From the NCBI GenBank assembly GCA_013360685.1, contig JABWBD010000024.1, positions 1-36,206 of the forward strand: a DNA stretch of 36,206 bases. The letters run 5' to 3'. Under the pieces are notes generated by a model. The model worked only from the letters and a program-made list of their open reading frames with translations, was not told the DNA's origin and ran no database searches. The translations under genes and the position numbers were made by a program. Shown here piece after piece: positions 16,239 to 25,151 of this stretch. Position 1 is the stretch's first letter. Each line of letters starts with the position of its first letter. The DNA is from Pirellulales bacterium. GTDB lineage: Bacteria > Planctomycetota > Planctomycetia > Pirellulales > Thermoguttaceae.

Positions 16239-18110
16239 TTACAGCGAGAGGACGTAGGCAACCAGGTCCTCGATTTCCTTTGGGCTCAGGTCCTTCAACT
16301 TCCCGTGCAGGTGCTTGGGATCGTGCTCGGTGAGGGCTTGCTTCAACGTGATCGCGCGGCCGTCGTGGAAGTAGGGAGCGGTCCGGTAGGCTTCGACCAG
16401 CGACGGGGTATCGTAACAGGCGTCGGCCTCGTTGGGGCTGGTGATGCCCACGTCGTAGGTCTTCTTGTCGGTGAAGTACGGCGCCGGATGGCACGTCGCG
16501 CAGTCGCCCTTGCCTTCGAACACGAGCTTGCCCCGGCGAACTGCTTCGGCAAAGCGGGGCAGGTTCGGATTGGGCTCCGCGGTAAGCGATTTCACGTAGG
16601 CCAGCAGGTCGTCGACGTCGGCCGCCTCGGGTGCGACGAAGTGGCTGCCGAGGACTCCCGTCTCGATGCACTCCCGCGGATCGAGTCGCGTGGCGCGGCG
16701 ATTGTGGGGCGGCGTGTGGAGCATGCCGACCAGGCTGATGACGTCTTTGCCGTTGTCGATCCCGTCTCGCAGGAAATCCCAGGGGAGACCGTCGACACGA
16801 CCGTCGTCGAGATGGCACGTGGCGCAACTGTGCCAGTGTTGGAAGCAACGGGTGGCGTCGTGAAAGTAGATTTCGCCGCGCCGGGCTGCGCCGGGCGGAG
16901 GCTGGTCTCCCACGGCGATGGTGCCCAGAAGCCGGGCTTCGGGCGCGTCCAGCACACCCACCGTGCCCGCGTAGTAGTTGGCCGCGTAGAGCCTCTTGCC
17001 GTCGGGGGAAAGCGCCAGGCCGGTCGGACCCTGCCCGCCCGAAGGTGTCCGGCGGATCGCGCGGGCGATATACAGCGCGGTCAGATCGTTGGTCAATTGA
17101 GCAATCCGGCTCCTGTCGGTCTTGATGCGGACCCAAAGGTTGTCCTGCGTGCCGTCCCCGCGTGCGGCAATCTCGTCCGGGATGTTTCCGGCAAGCAGTT
17201 GGTGGATTCGGCCGATGTCGAGCGTGGAGACCTCGTGGACGCCGCGGTGGCTGATCCAGAGGGTCTTGCCGTCGGCCGAGCCGACCACCGCCCAAGGATC
17301 GGCCGCCCCCTTGGTCAGATCGTCCAGCAATAGGGTCGCCAGGCGCGTGCCCGCCGTCACGTCGATAATGCTCAAGGCGCAGGCATGGACCCAGCCCTGC
17401 TCGAGCTGCGTGATCGGAAGTTGGAAGCGGCCGAGGACGTGGACCACGTAGGCCCAGTCTCCACGCGGGCCGATCCACACGCCGCCGGCCATCGTCGAAC
17501 CGGGCGGCAGCTTGACCCGGGCAACCGGTCGCATGGCGGCCGTGTCGAGGATGCTGACCTCGGCCGCCAGTTCGGGATCCGTGCCCGCACCCAGCGGCAT
17601 GAAATTCGTAATCACCGCGCGCGATTCGTCGGGGGTGATCGCCACCGACGCCGGATCGCGGACCACGGGGATCTCGAAGATCTGTTTGCCGGCGGCCGGG
17701 TCGACGACCGATACCGTATGGTTGCCGCGGTTGCAGCAGTAGATCCGCTTGCCCTTTCCGGCCACGGCCAGGGCGACCGGCCAGGCGCCGACCGGGATCT
17801 GCCCCGCGACGGTCCCCCGCGTGGTATCGACGACGGCAATCGAGTTTGCTTTCCGTTGGGCCACATAGAGCGTCTTGCCGTCGGCCGAGAGGGCCAGGCC
17901 GTTGGGCTCACCGGCGATCGGCACCTCGCGGACCTTCCTGCCGTTGGCCGCGTCGAGCACGGCGACGCACAGGGCCGTCTTGTCCGAAACGTAGAGCGTC
18001 CGGCCGTCGGCGGAGACCGCGACCGCCAGCGGCGAGCGGTACTCGGCTGCGGGCGCTGCCGCGCCCAAGCAAGCCACAGCAGCGAACACTCCCGTGAGCC
18101 TTGGAAGCAT
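16239..18110 (-). CDS. Beta-propeller/di-heme cytochrome c fusion protein
   Basis: Protein of 623 residues. Signal peptide about 1-22, then a YVTN/NHL-type propeller (repeats of LALSADGKTLYVAQ, IAVVDTTRG) to about 400, then a MauG/CcpA-like peroxidase region with two heme-binding CATCH motifs (about 429-433 and 537-541), and HDGRAITLKQALTEHDPKH near the end. Di-heme peroxidases of this family act in the periplasm; the C-terminal DLSPKEIEDLVAYVLSL is a usual cytochrome helix. Start ATG 18110 with GGAG 9-12 bases upstream and a good signal peptide; a frame extending to 18956 is rejected. A role in oxidising a substrate sensed or held by the propeller is inference. Confidence 0.88.
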   Translation of the reverse strand: MLPRLTGVFAAVACLGAAAPAAEYRSPLAVAVSADGRTLYVSDKTALCVAVLDAANGRKVREVPIAGEPNGLALSADGKTLYVAQRKANSIAVVDTTRGTVAGQIPVGAWPVALAVAGKGKRIYCCNRGNHTVSVVDPAAGKQIFEIPVVRDPASVAITPDESRAVITNFMPLGAGTDPELAAEVSILDTAAMRPVARVKLPPGSTMAGGVWIGPRGDWAYVVHVLGRFQLPITQLEQGWVHACALSIIDVTAGTRLATLLLDDLTKGAADPWAVVGSADGKTLWISHRGVHEVSTLDIGRIHQLLAGNIPDEIAARGDGTQDNLWVRIKTDRSRIAQLTNDLTALYIARAIRRTPSGGQGPTGLALSPDGKRLYAANYYAGTVGVLDAPEARLLGTIAVGDQPPPGAARRGEIYFHDATRCFQHWHSCATCHLDDGRVDGLPWDFLRDGIDNGKDVISLVGMLHTPPHNRRATRLDPRECIETGVLGSHFVAPEAADVDDLLAYVKSLTAEPNPNLPRFAEAVRRGKLVFEGKGDCATCHPAPYFTDKKTYDVGITSPNEADACYDTPSLVEAYRTAPYFHDGRAITLKQALTEHDPKHLHGKLKDLSPKEIEDLVAYVLSL

Positions 18111-18718
18111 TTCACGTTTCTCCAGGCGCCGCCGACCCGGAACGGCCCGATCACCGGGGCGGAGGCGCAAGGAATATGGGTCATCGTCCACGGCGCTCGA
18201 CCGGCGTTGAAGCGGAAAAAAGGCCGGCCGTTGGGTGGAAAGGGAGGTTGGGCCACGGCCCCCCCGTTCAACTGCCGAGGCCACGATTACGAAGCAGATT
18301 GCCACGCTCCGAAGCACCTCCCACATCGCGGCGCTCTCTAAAGCGTTTTCGGATATCGGACCACGACACATCCCCACGTATCTTCCAGAGTATCCGTGTT
18401 GGAAGCTCGCCAACAGGGCCCGCTGCCTCTTGGCGGTGTGTGTCGCCAAGCAGGGGGCCCTGCCGTGAAGTGAAGAGCAGACTGGCTTCCCTGTTTCGTA
18501 GCCCCGGGAAGCAGCCCTTTCGGAGAACCTGCCGCGGTTACGGCAGAGACTCGGCGCGGCAAGGTCTCCGGTCACGGACGGGATCGATGGATGCGCGGTT
18601 GCCGGTGTTGACGCCGGTAAGTTCGCCACAGCACGGAGGTGTCCTTGACGGGGTAAGGATGCGGAGTTATTGGTATAGTCGGGCTGGCTTACCCGCAAAG
18701 CCCGGAAGGAAATCATCC
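18111..18718. other. 608-bp intergenic region between divergent genes
   Basis: No gene recognised. It separates the cytochrome gene (minus) from the glycosidase operon (plus), so both promoters should lie here. It contains the hairpin at 18414-18462. A TATAGT hexamer at 18674-18679 could be a -10 box for the plus-strand operon, but no -35 with proper spacing was found. Confidence 0.4.
18414..18462. repeat. Intergenic hairpin
   Basis: CAGGGCCCGCTG..TTGGCG (18414-18435) pairs with CGCCAAGCAGGGGGCCCTG (18444-18462) with small bulges and an eight-base GTGTGTGT loop. It lies in the leader of whichever divergent gene is transcribed through it. No T-run; it may be a REP-like element or leader structure. 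Confidence 0.5.
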
Positions 18719-20308
18719 ATGGCAATCCGCCGACTCTTCGGCACAACCGCGCTGCTCTTGGCTTTGACCGTGCCCATGAAGGCCGAGCCGGCCCCGGGCC
18801 GCACGATCTTGTTGGTGGACGATCACGACGTGCTCTATCGCTCGGGCACGCAGCGTGTGCTGCACCCAGCCGAGCGGCATCCCCGCAACCCGCTGATTCT
18901 TCAAGACAAACCATGGGAAGTGGCCATCGCCTGGACGAGCATCTACCGCGATCCAAGGAGCGGGAAGTACCAGTTGTGGTACCAGGCGTATGCCGGCGAG
19001 CGCGCCGGCGACAAGCGGCTCGAGTGCGTGGTCTGCTATGCCGAGTCGCCCGACGGGATCGACTTCGTCAAGCCGGAATTGGACCTCCATCCGTTCAAAG
19101 ATTTCCAAAAGACCAATATCGTTCTGGTGGGCAACGGCGGATACGGCGATCGCTACTGCAACTCCGTGCTGGTGGAGCCGAACGAGAAAGACGCGGCGCG
19201 GCGGTACAAAATGGCCTATTACGACTGGTCGATCGTCGAGGGGCGCGAGTATCCGGGCCTGCACGTGGCGTTCTCGCCGGACGGCATCCGCTGGACGAAG
19301 CATGACCAGGGGCCGCTCTACAAAACTCCCTATCGCGCCCGCGGAGCTCCGCCTCCCTTCGCCGACGAGTCCGCCTATCGTGAAAGGCCGTACAAGGGCA
19401 GCATCGGAAAGATTTGGGCCTACCCCCTCCTGATGGCCGATGCCGTGGACGTCTTTCGGGATCCGGTCCGCGAGGCGTACGTGATCTGCGGCAAGATGTG
19501 GATGGACGGTCCCGACGGCGCAGCGGCATGGAAGCACGGGATGGGCCGGACCCAGAGCAAGGACTTCCTGCACTGGTCGAAGCCCCAGTTCCTTCTGGCT
19601 CCGGACGACCGCGACCCGCCCGACGCCGAATTCCACACGTCGCCCGTCTTCTTCCACAGCGGGCGCTACTTCTGCCTCAACCAGATCCTCGACCGCAAGG
19701 CAAAGGGGGCGATCGATCTGGAACTGATGACCAGCCGCGACGGACTGGAGTGGGAGCGGCCGTTCCGCAGCCCCTATTTTCTGGCCCGCAGCGAACCCGG
19801 CCAGTTCGACAGCCGCGCGATCTTCAGCAATTCAACGCCCGTGGTCCTGGACGATGAGATCCGCTTCTATTACGGGGCCTACAACCAGTCGCCCATCGGC
19901 GGCGTGCGGGCCGATATCGGGCACCGCAGCGGAGTCGGCCTGGCGACGATTCCCCGCGATCGCTTTGCCGGCATCCGGCCTGTCGAGCGGAGCGAGCAGG
20001 CGACCCTCAAGAGGCCGCTGGAACACGTGGGCCAGGTGACCCTCAAACCGCTCGACCTGGGCCGATGCCGGCAGATGACGCTGAACGCCGACGCTCGCGA
20101 AGGCAACGTTCGCGTCGAACTGCTCACCGAGGACGGCTATCGCGTCCGCGGGTTTTCGGCCGACGAAGCCGTGCCGATCACCGGCGATTCGCTCCGCCAC
20201 CCCGTACAATGGAAAGACCGCCTGCTCAGCCAACTGCCGCCGGGCCGTTACCTGCCGCGTTTGCACCTTCAGAAGGCCGAGGTGTTTGCCGTGACCGTAA
20301 TCGAGTGA
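18719..20308 (+). CDS. Secreted glycosidase-like five-bladed propeller protein
   Basis: Predicted 529 residues. Signal peptide to about 22 (LFGTTALLLALTVPMKAEP). The body has blade motifs typical of GH32/43-like proteins: PWEVAIAWTSIYRDPRSG, YQLWYQAY, VCYAESPDGIDFVKP, YKMAYYDW, VAFSPDGIRWTKHD, TSRDGLEWERPF, IRFYYGAYNQS. A catalytic pair cannot be fixed by eye. GGAAGGA before ATG 18719 sets the start. It is the first gene of a three-gene plus-strand operon (16-base gap to the next gene). Confidence 0.8.
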   Translation: MAIRRLFGTTALLLALTVPMKAEPAPGRTILLVDDHDVLYRSGTQRVLHPAERHPRNPLILQDKPWEVAIAWTSIYRDPRSGKYQLWYQAYAGERAGDKRLECVVCYAESPDGIDFVKPELDLHPFKDFQKTNIVLVGNGGYGDRYCNSVLVEPNEKDAARRYKMAYYDWSIVEGREYPGLHVAFSPDGIRWTKHDQGPLYKTPYRARGAPPPFADESAYRERPYKGSIGKIWAYPLLMADAVDVFRDPVREAYVICGKMWMDGPDGAAAWKHGMGRTQSKDFLHWSKPQFLLAPDDRDPPDAEFHTSPVFFHSGRYFCLNQILDRKAKGAIDLELMTSRDGLEWERPFRSPYFLARSEPGQFDSRAIFSNSTPVVLDDEIRFYYGAYNQSPIGGVRADIGHRSGVGLATIPRDRFAGIRPVERSEQATLKRPLEHVGQVTLKPLDLGRCRQMTLNADAREGNVRVELLTEDGYRVRGFSADEAVPITGDSLRHPVQWKDRLLSQLPPGRYLPRLHLQKAEVFAVTVIE

Positions 20309-20324
20309 TCGGGGTGACACATCT

Positions 20325-21212
20325 GTGGACGCCATCGCAATCCATCGACGGGCATTTCTCCGCCAATCCTCGCTGCTTCTCGCAGGTTCCGCCCTGGCGT
20401 CGGCCGACGCTCTCCGGGCGGCCGAAACCGCCGATCCGCTGGTCCGAATCGGGTTGGCCACGGACCTGCACTACGCCGACAAACCTCCCGCCGGCGCCCG
20501 CCACTACCGGGAAACCCTGTCGAAGTTCGCTGAAGCGGCCGAGCGGTTCCAGCGAGAGAAGGTCGACTGCATTGTTGAGCTGGGCGACATCATCGACGCG
20601 GCCGATGCTCCGGACGTGGAGGAAGGCTATCTCCAACGTATTGCCAAGGAGTTTGCCGCCGTTCACGATCGCCGCTATTACGTCGTGGGCAACCACTGCG
20701 TCGATACCCTCACAAAGGCCGAGTTTCTCGAGATCGTGGGCCAAGAAAGCTGCCACCAGTCCTTCGATCTGAAGGGATACCACTGGGTCGTGCTCGACGC
20801 CTGCTTTCGCGGCGACGGCGAACCCTACGGCCGGAAGAATTTCCAATGGACCGACGCCAACGTTCCCGCGGCCGAACTGGACTGGCTGAAGGCGGATCTG
20901 GCCCGCACCCCGCACAAGACCGTGGTTTTCATCCACCAGCGGATCGACGTGGAAGGGCTCCACTCGGTAAAGAACGCCGCGGAGGTCCGCAAGGTGTTGG
21001 AGGGTTCCGGCAAAGTGCTCGCCGTGCTCCAGGGGCACTTCCACCGCAACGACTACCGCGAGGTCGGCGGCATTCACTACTGCACGCTGGCAGCGATGGT
21101 GGAGGGAAGCGGCGAGGAAAACAATGCCTACGCCCTGTTGGACATCCTCCCCGGCCATGGAATGCGAATTGCCGGGTTTCGAAAGCAGAAGGGATATGAG
21201 TGGCCGCAGTGA
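20325..21212 (+). CDS. Tat-exported calcineurin-like metallophosphoesterase
   Basis: Protein of 295 residues starting at GTG 20325 (GGGGTGA upstream). A twin-arginine signal (HRRAFLRQSSLLLAGSALA) is followed by metal motifs in order: DLH (Asp47, His49), GD (88), GNH (122-124), His204 in FIHQR and GHFH (237-240), the full calcineurin-like set. It probably hydrolyses phosphate esters outside the cytoplasm; substrate unknown. Gene spacing of 16 and 35 bases to neighbours implies co-transcription with two carbohydrate-active proteins. Confidence 0.9.
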   Translation: MDAIAIHRRAFLRQSSLLLAGSALASADALRAAETADPLVRIGLATDLHYADKPPAGARHYRETLSKFAEAAERFQREKVDCIVELGDIIDAADAPDVEEGYLQRIAKEFAAVHDRRYYVVGNHCVDTLTKAEFLEIVGQESCHQSFDLKGYHWVVLDACFRGDGEPYGRKNFQWTDANVPAAELDWLKADLARTPHKTVVFIHQRIDVEGLHSVKNAAEVRKVLEGSGKVLAVLQGHFHRNDYREVGGIHYCTLAAMVEGSGEENNAYALLDILPGHGMRIAGFRKQKGYEWPQ

Positions 21213-21247
21213 ATCAGGAGCCGGAAGTTTTTCGAGAGGAGAAGACC

Positions 21248-24200
21248 ATGCGGACCATCTGCCGATTGCGGAGCGGTGGGAGTGGATTGGCGTGTTCCCT
21301 GGCCGGCGTGCTTCTTCTGGGCGTCTACGCTCCCTTCGCCGACGCCGCCTGGCATGCCCGAAGCTGGCTGGCCGATTCCGCGGCCGATAAACTCCCGCGG
21401 CTGAATGACGGCGACGACTTCTCGGTCGTCGTGGTGCCGGTGGGCAAGGACTTCGGGCTGGAAACCGAGACGCCGACCCGCATCGGCCGGCTCGCCGTCC
21501 GCTATGTCTCGCTGCACGGCCATTTCCTCCAGCCCGAACCTCGTTCGGCGCCCGTGGAGATCTGGCGGGACAACCGCTGGCAGAAGCTCGACGCGGATGT
21601 GAAAATCGACTATTCCGAGTGGAACTCGCTCGCGGCGTACCAGGGGTACGGAACCGTCACTTGGACTTATCGGTTTGCCCCCGTGGAAACAACGCGGATC
21701 CGTGTGCTCGTCCAGCAGAGCGACGGCACGATGCGCTATGCCGGGCGAGTGACGTTCCGAGGGGCGCTGGTCCGCGAAGTCGTGGCGGACGCGCTCGAGC
21801 CGATCGAGGGCCCGGTGGCGGCGGCGGTCCAGGAAATCGGGCGCCCGCGGCTTGGAACCGGGCCCGCCGTTTCTTCCGAAGGCGAGTGCCTTACCGACCC
21901 GGTCTATCAGCCGGGCATTCAGAAGGATGCGGATGCCGTCGCGATCGAGTGGCCGCGGAAGCGGATCCTCAGCATGGTGCGGCTGGCACTTGCCGGCGCG
22001 CCGGCAAAGCCGGAGCTTGCCGTTGCGTGGTGGGACGGCAGCAGTTACCGTCCCGTGGAAGCGGTGGCTCGCTCCACGGCCGCGAGTGACGCGAACACCA
22101 TCCAGGCGCACTTTCTCCCCGTGGCGACCCAGCGCATTCGCATCCTCCATCCGTCGGCGGATGTCGTCGGCGTGGAAGCGTTCCTCGACAAGCAGGGACA
22201 GGACAATCTCCGAAGCGCCGAGCAGGCCGCGGACGATGCGCTGGGAATCCGGATCCTCAAGGAGGGCGAGCCCGATTGGCCGCGGACCGCGTCGATGATC
22301 CTTCCGGCCGACTTTCTCAAGGGCTTCACGGGACGCCCCGATGATGTCTGCGAAACGATGCTCAATTGGGATGGGACCTTGATCTGGCGCGTCGGTGAAG
22401 GCCCCCAGACGCAACGCGCCCAGGAGCGCTGGCTTGCTTTTGCGATGGACGGCGAGTCGATCGGCCGGACTCCCGAAGAGATTTCCCGGCAGTTGGTCGA
22501 CGGGTGGATGCCCGGCGTTGAGTACCGCATCCGCCGTCCGCAGATCAGCGGCCGGATGACGGTGTTTACCACCGCGGCCTCGGATGCGAACTACGCCGAC
22601 CGCATCCACTGGGAACTCCGCGCGGTCAGCGGACCTCGCGACGTTCAGTTGGATGTCATTCTCGGCGAGCGCCTCGCCATGCCGGGGTTCTACGAAAAAA
22701 ACGCGGCCGGCGATGCCCACCCGGCAATCTATGCCCCGGCGGAAGTCCCCTTCCAGTTGCGCGATGATCGCCGGACCGTGGTGGACGACAAGGGCTCCGT
22801 CGTGCTGTGGTCGAGCGAGCCGGGCGAATTCGCGGGATCGTCGCGCGAGCGGCGACTGCGCGTGTCGCTGGCGCTCCGGCACGATCAGGCCACGGCGCTG
22901 GACTTGGTCCTGCCGCACGTCGATGCCCCGACCAGCGACTCGGCCTCGCTTGCCAGGGTCCCGTTGGAACAGTCCCTCCAAGGCTTCCGCGACTACTGGC
23001 GGGAGCAAGTTGCCTCGGCGGCCCAGTTCGTCGTTCCCGAACCGGCCGTGAACGACGCCGTTCAAAACGCCCTTTGCCAGTGCCTGATCATTCCCGACCA
23101 GGGCGTGCCCCATTACGGGGCGCACTGGTACGAATGGTGTATCGGGCTGGAGGAGTGCTGGCCCACGATCGCCCTGGCGCAGATGGGCCGTGCCGAAGAA
23201 GCCAAGAAGCATGCCGCCGCCATGGTCGACCACGTCGTTCCCGAGTCGTCGCACCATTTCCCCTACGTCAACAGTCTGTCGAGTTGGGCGGCAGCCGAGG
23301 TTGCCCTGCTCACCGGCGACCTGCCGTGGTATCGGGGGCTCGTCGATAAGCTCAAGGAACGGTCGGAGTGGACGATTCGGTCCGCCGCCGAAGACAACCG
23401 CGGCACGCCTTACCACGGGCTGGTCCGGAAGTTCGGCTACGGAGGCGACGTCCACGCCCCGGCCCACAGTCTCTACAACAACGTGACCTGCTGGCGAGGT
23501 CTCCGCGACACCGGCCGCGTGTTACGCCTGCTCGGCGACGAGGAAACTGCCAGCCGCTATCTCCGCGAGGCCGAAGCCCTGCGCGCCTCGATCCTGCGCT
23601 TCTGGGAGGCCAAGATCGATCGCGCCGCCAGCCCTCCTTTCGTTCCCTTCGCTTTCGACATCGGTTACCCGGACAAGCGCGATTCCTATGCCGGCACATA
23701 CAGCCAGTGCGAGTCGGCGTATGAGCGTCTCAACACGGTCAACCTGGGCAATTACTGGAACCTGTTCATGCAGATCCTGCTGGAATTGCAGTTCCACCCG
23801 GATGGCCGCCCCGAACCGGGCTGGATCCAAGAGTATGCGAGTCGGCACGGCGGGGTGACTCTCGGGCTGGCGAGATTCCGCGACGGCGTCGATTGGCACT
23901 ACGGCGTCGGCTACATCAAGAGCCTGCTCTGGTCCGGACGGCGCGACGAGTTCCTTTTGAGTTTCTACGGGGCCTTGGCCCACGGCGCCGCCGGCGACGT
24001 TCGCACATCTCCCGAGGATTGCTCGATCTGGCCGGCGCGGACCAGCAACATCCGCTGGCGCGACGAGTTCGACGTGGCGCGATGGAGCTTCTGGAGCGGA
24101 TGGGATGAGGCGCTAAGCGCCTCGCCGGGCGTGGTCCTGCAGTTGGTCCGCATGATGCTCGTCGAGGAACGCTTCGACGCCGACGGCGAAAACGGCACGC

Positions 24201-24514
24201 TGGTCTTGCTCTCGGGCATTCCGCGGAAGTGGCTGGAGGACGGCAAGCAGATCCGCATCGAGCGGGCCCCGACCCACTTCGGGCCGATCGAGATGCAGGT
24301 GGTCTCCCACGTCGCGGAAGGCCGCATCGACGTGGAAGTAAAGCTCCAACCGAGGCGGGAAATCCAGCGGTTGGCGGTAAAGCTCTTCCATCCCCAAGGA
24401 AGACCTGTCCGCTCGGCGAGCCTCAACGGGTCTCCGATCCAGCCGTCCGACGGTGAGACGATCGCCTTCTCGCCGGAGGGCAGTCGCGAGTTTCGGATCG
24501 TGGCGGAGTTCTGA
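21248..24514 (+). CDS. Large secreted six-hairpin glycosidase-like protein
   Basis: Predicted 1088 residues from ATG 21248 (GAGGAG six bases upstream), with signal peptide to about 34. The first about 550 residues are beta-rich with carbohydrate-binding-like stretches (WHARSWLADSAADKLPRL; FRGALVREVVADAL). From about 600 a helical (alpha/alpha)6-toroid-like region follows: HWYEWCIGLEECWPTIALAQ (about 628), EEAKKHAAAMVDHVVPESS, NVTCWRGLRDTGRVLRLLGD (about 745). The last about 150 residues are beta (EIQRLAVKLFHPQG, SLNGSPI). Such toroids occur in GH families 78, 95, 127 and relatives; the exact family is unknown. Last gene of the operon. Confidence 0.78.
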   Translation: MRTICRLRSGGSGLACSLAGVLLLGVYAPFADAAWHARSWLADSAADKLPRLNDGDDFSVVVVPVGKDFGLETETPTRIGRLAVRYVSLHGHFLQPEPRSAPVEIWRDNRWQKLDADVKIDYSEWNSLAAYQGYGTVTWTYRFAPVETTRIRVLVQQSDGTMRYAGRVTFRGALVREVVADALEPIEGPVAAAVQEIGRPRLGTGPAVSSEGECLTDPVYQPGIQKDADAVAIEWPRKRILSMVRLALAGAPAKPELAVAWWDGSSYRPVEAVARSTAASDANTIQAHFLPVATQRIRILHPSADVVGVEAFLDKQGQDNLRSAEQAADDALGIRILKEGEPDWPRTASMILPADFLKGFTGRPDDVCETMLNWDGTLIWRVGEGPQTQRAQERWLAFAMDGESIGRTPEEISRQLVDGWMPGVEYRIRRPQISGRMTVFTTAASDANYADRIHWELRAVSGPRDVQLDVILGERLAMPGFYEKNAAGDAHPAIYAPAEVPFQLRDDRRTVVDDKGSVVLWSSEPGEFAGSSRERRLRVSLALRHDQATALDLVLPHVDAPTSDSASLARVPLEQSLQGFRDYWREQVASAAQFVVPEPAVNDAVQNALCQCLIIPDQGVPHYGAHWYEWCIGLEECWPTIALAQMGRAEEAKKHAAAMVDHVVPESSHHFPYVNSLSSWAAAEVALLTGDLPWYRGLVDKLKERSEWTIRSAAEDNRGTPYHGLVRKFGYGGDVHAPAHSLYNNVTCWRGLRDTGRVLRLLGDEETASRYLREAEALRASILRFWEAKIDRAASPPFVPFAFDIGYPDKRDSYAGTYSQCESAYERLNTVNLGNYWNLFMQILLELQFHPDGRPEPGWIQEYASRHGGVTLGLARFRDGVDWHYGVGYIKSLLWSGRRDEFLLSFYGALAHGAAGDVRTSPEDCSIWPARTSNIRWRDEFDVARWSFWSGWDEALSASPGVVLQLVRMMLVEERFDADGENGTLVLLSGIPRKWLEDGKQIRIERAPTHFGPIEMQVVSHVAEGRIDVEVKLQPRREIQRLAVKLFHPQGRPVRSASLNGSPIQPSDGETIAFSPEGSREFRIVAEF

Positions 24515-24596
24515 TCCGGTTCGGGCCAGGCCGTGAGGCGGATGCCGGGCGAGTTGGACGGATGCCGTGATGCTGGCGGCCGAGAGTGCGGATCGC

Positions 24597-25151
24597 TCAC
24601 GCTTTGCGGTCGGCCACTGCGGACAATTCATCCTCCGCCACGATCCAGCCGCGGCACGAAGCCGCGCCGCAACGGCAGGGAATCGCGTAGGATGCCGGCC
24701 AGCCGTAGTCGATCGTCAGTTCTTCTTCAGGCCGAATCGCCCGCAAGGCGTACAAGAAGATCCTTCGCCGAACATCCGCTCCGCTCTGCTCGCGCAAGTC
24801 GTGCCAGGTGAACCGGCAGTTCGGTTCGCAACTGTGGTTGAGATACCGGAAGGGCGCGTCGGGCTCCAGGCAACTCCCATCCTCGAGGTCCATGCAGTAC
24901 TCGGAGCTGTAGTCTTCGTCGGTGACGACCGCGCCTTTGATTTCGCCCACAATGTCATGGGCCCGGTACCACTTCTGGGCAAACACCCCTTTGCCGACCC
25001 GCGTATTACCGATGCGGACGCGGGTCTTCCGGCGAACGATCCGCCGGGGCGCCGCCGCGGCGTCCGGCGACAACGATGCCTCGACGGCGGCACGGGCTCT
25101 GCTCCGGGCAGACTTTGCGGCGGATGGTGGCGCGGGGTCGAAGTCATCCAT
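24597..25151 (-). CDS. SET-domain lysine methyltransferase-like protein
   Basis: Protein of 184 residues. A basic N-terminus (RRIVRRKTRVRIGN) leads into the SET core: VGKGVFAQKWYRAHDIVGEI, RYLNHSCEPNC (102-112), EELTIDYGWP (about 144-152), then a post-SET cysteine cluster CRCGAASC. NHSC and DYG bind the methyl donor and catalyse transfer. Bacterial SET proteins are rare and their targets mostly unknown. AGGAAA precedes ATG 25151, which lies eight bases inside the end of the upstream gene, so the two are translationally coupled. Confidence 0.9.
   Translation of the reverse strand: MDDFDPAPPSAAKSARSRARAAVEASLSPDAAAAPRRIVRRKTRVRIGNTRVGKGVFAQKWYRAHDIVGEIKGAVVTDEDYSSEYCMDLEDGSCLEPDAPFRYLNHSCEPNCRFTWHDLREQSGADVRRRIFLYALRAIRPEEELTIDYGWPASYAIPCRCGAASCRGWIVAEDELSAVADRKA

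Noticed and set aside
14359..17478. Long minus-strand open frame of 1039 codons
   Set aside because: It crosses the esterase and cytochrome genes out of frame and shows no domain; its Arg/Gly/Pro-rich composition is that of a shadow frame.
18111..18956. N-terminal extension of the cytochrome gene to 18956, and of the glycosidase gene back to 18101
   Set aside because: Both extensions would bury clear signal peptides and lack family resemblance; internal starts have ribosome sites.
21128..23467. Minus-strand open frame opposite the six-hairpin glycosidase gene
   Set aside because: Composition follows the antisense of a GC-rich gene; the plus-strand protein has a signal peptide, ribosome site and fold features.
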